From an uncultured Atopobium sp. (GTDB taxonomy: Bacteria; Actinomycetota; Coriobacteriia; Coriobacteriales; Atopobiaceae), in the NCBI GenBank assembly GCA_937990665.1, contig CALKRF010000046.1, positions 1 through 14,525 of the forward strand: a stretch of 14,525 bases of DNA, read 5' to 3'. Under the pieces are notes generated by a model, which was given only the letters and a program-made list of their open reading frames with translations, searched no databases and had not been told where the DNA came from. The position numbers were made by a program, and so were the translations under genes. This document shows, in pieces, positions 14,155-14,525 of this stretch (position 1 is its first letter; each line of letters starts with the position of its first letter).

Positions 14155-14333
14155 GGTAAAAAATCCGTTTAGTTGGAAGTTAAATCGCAATCACGTGATT
14201 TTCTTCCTCACGTTTGCGCAGGTGGCAAAAAGTGTCCAGATTTTGCTATTTTTGTCCAACGAAAAACCGCAGGTAGATGGCTTGCATAAAAACTAGTCGC
14301 TACTGAATATTCCAACTAAACGGATTTTTTACC
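14155..14333. repeat. perfect 24-bp inverted repeats flanking 131 bp
   Basis: The arm at 14155-14178 (starting GGTAAAAAATCC) is exactly complementary to 14310-14333 (ending GGATTTTTTACC), with 131 bp between. No flanking target-site duplication is apparent and no recombinase or transposase gene is in the window. Candidate explanations are a small non-autonomous transposon (MITE-like), an invertible DNA segment, or a long stem-loop. The sequence alone does not choose between them. Confidence 0.85.
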
Positions 14334-14416
14334 ACTTGCATGACAAGCGCTCAGCAAAACCGCAGTTGGCATTAATCTGACTTACATTTCTCCGTTAAAA
14401 CGATTCTTTCAAAAGA

Positions 14417-14456
14417 ATTTGAAAACACGACTTTGGTATTTGAAAACACGACCTTG
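14417..14456. repeat. two 19-bp direct repeats at 21-bp spacing (operator-like)
   Basis: ATTTGAAAACACGACTTTG (14417-14435) recurs at 14438-14456 with one mismatch. The 21-base period puts both copies on the same helix face, and the second overlaps the -35-like TTGTCA. This arrangement fits a dimeric or cooperative transcription-factor site for a gene to the right of the window. The regulator is unknown. Confidence 0.75.
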
Positions 14457-14482
14457 TCAGTTTGACTAAATTTATATATGCA
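14454..14482 (+). promoter_or_regulatory. rightward promoter candidate
   Basis: TTGTCA (14454-14459; one mismatch to TTGACA), a 17-base spacer and TATGCA (14477-14482). The shifted TATATG (14475-14480, spacer 15) is an alternative -10. It sits directly downstream of the direct repeats and just ahead of the ATG at 14496; a start near 14489 would give a very short leader. Confidence 0.4.
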
Positions 14483-14495
14483 CTGGTGAACATAT

Positions 14496-14525
14496 ATGTT
14501 TAGCAAGAAATTTTTTCAAAAAAGA
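14496..14525 (+). CDS. possible 5' end of an off-window gene (partial)
   Basis: ATG at 14496-14498 opens a frame with no stop to the window edge, reading MFSKKFFQKR. GGTGA lies about 8 bases upstream as a possible ribosome-binding site, and a promoter-like sequence with direct repeats precedes it. The Lys/Arg-rich start would suit the n-region of a signal peptide, but ten codons cannot establish that. The product is unknown. Confidence 0.35.
   Translation, partial: MFSKKFFQKR

Larger units (their letters stand above)
14021..14495. other. 475-base AT-rich intergenic region with repeats
   Basis: No convincing gene lies here. A TTG-started 80-codon frame (14054-14296) lacks a ribosome-binding site and crosses an inverted-repeat arm. 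The region holds the 24-bp inverted repeat pair, a 12-bp palindrome AATCACGTGATT (14189-14200), TGTCCA twice at a 20-base spacing (14233-14238 and 14253-14258), and CGCAGGT/TGGC-like motifs at 14217-14226, 14268-14281 and 14361-14370. A palindrome ATTCTTT-CA-AAAGAAT (14403-14418) and the 19-bp direct repeats follow. Nothing resembling a tRNA or standard riboswitch was seen. Confidence 0.6.

Noticed and set aside
14054..14296. 80-codon plus-strand frame in the right intergenic region
   Set aside because: It starts with TTG, lacks a ribosome-binding site and crosses one arm of the 24-bp inverted repeat. It would only become interesting if the same frame recurs in other genomic copies of the repeat.

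Overview
The window looks like a core-genome segment from a mid-GC actinobacterium. The best guess, an inference from gene content and style and not from any database match, is the class Coriobacteriia (Lancefieldella/Atopobium/Olsenella-like). The support is: roughly balanced base composition, an RlmB with a long Arg-Gly-rich N-terminal tail as in other actinobacteria, and a housekeeping order resembling the ctsR-clpC-radA-disA-ispD-ispF-cysS-rlmB-yacP block of Firmicutes, of which actinobacteria keep parts. Here the minus-strand order is tatA, greA, lysS, clpC, disA, ispD, ispF, [interruption], cysS, rlmB, NYN/yacP. ctsR, mcsA, mcsB, radA, yacL, gltX, cysE and mrnC of the Bacillus version are absent from it.

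Layout from left to right. 1-222 is non-coding and repeat-rich: a 13-bp inverted repeat, three ~30-bp tandem units and three 18-bp tandem units. 223-3368 is a tight minus-strand operon, cysS-rlmB-NYN. It covers cysteinyl-tRNA synthetase, a 2'-O-ribose rRNA methyltransferase and a YacP/Rae1-like NYN RNase, with a curious tripled Gln-Glu-Ala-stop cassette between the last two. 3369-3608 is an AT-rich divergent intergenic region. 3609-5249 is a plus-strand, AT-rich ABC exporter half-transporter sitting between ispF and cysS. 5273-7643 is the overlapping minus-strand set disA-ispD-ispF (c-di-AMP synthesis plus two MEP-pathway enzymes). 7864-10494 is clpC, 10683-12287 lysS and 12355-12834 greA, each followed by a clear intrinsic terminator. 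12884-13093 is tatA, with a good promoter divergent from a membrane-anchored spermidine-synthase-like protein (13190-14020).

14021-14495 is about 475 bases of AT-rich non-coding DNA. It contains a perfect 24-bp inverted repeat flanking 131 bp, and further right a pair of 19-bp direct repeats spaced 21 bp apart beside a promoter-like sequence. Just before the right edge an ATG opens a frame (Met-Phe-Ser-Lys-Lys...) that runs out of the window.

The housekeeping genes serve translation (CysS, LysS, RlmB, NYN RNase), transcription fidelity (GreA), protein quality control (ClpC), DNA-damage and c-di-AMP signalling (DisA), isoprenoid precursors (IspD, IspF) and protein export (TatA). I see no CRISPR array, phage, transposase, tRNA or rRNA. 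The least explained parts are the two repeat-rich ends, the inserted ABC exporter, the in-frame stop-cassette repeat and the terminator placed directly in front of the lysS ribosome-binding site.
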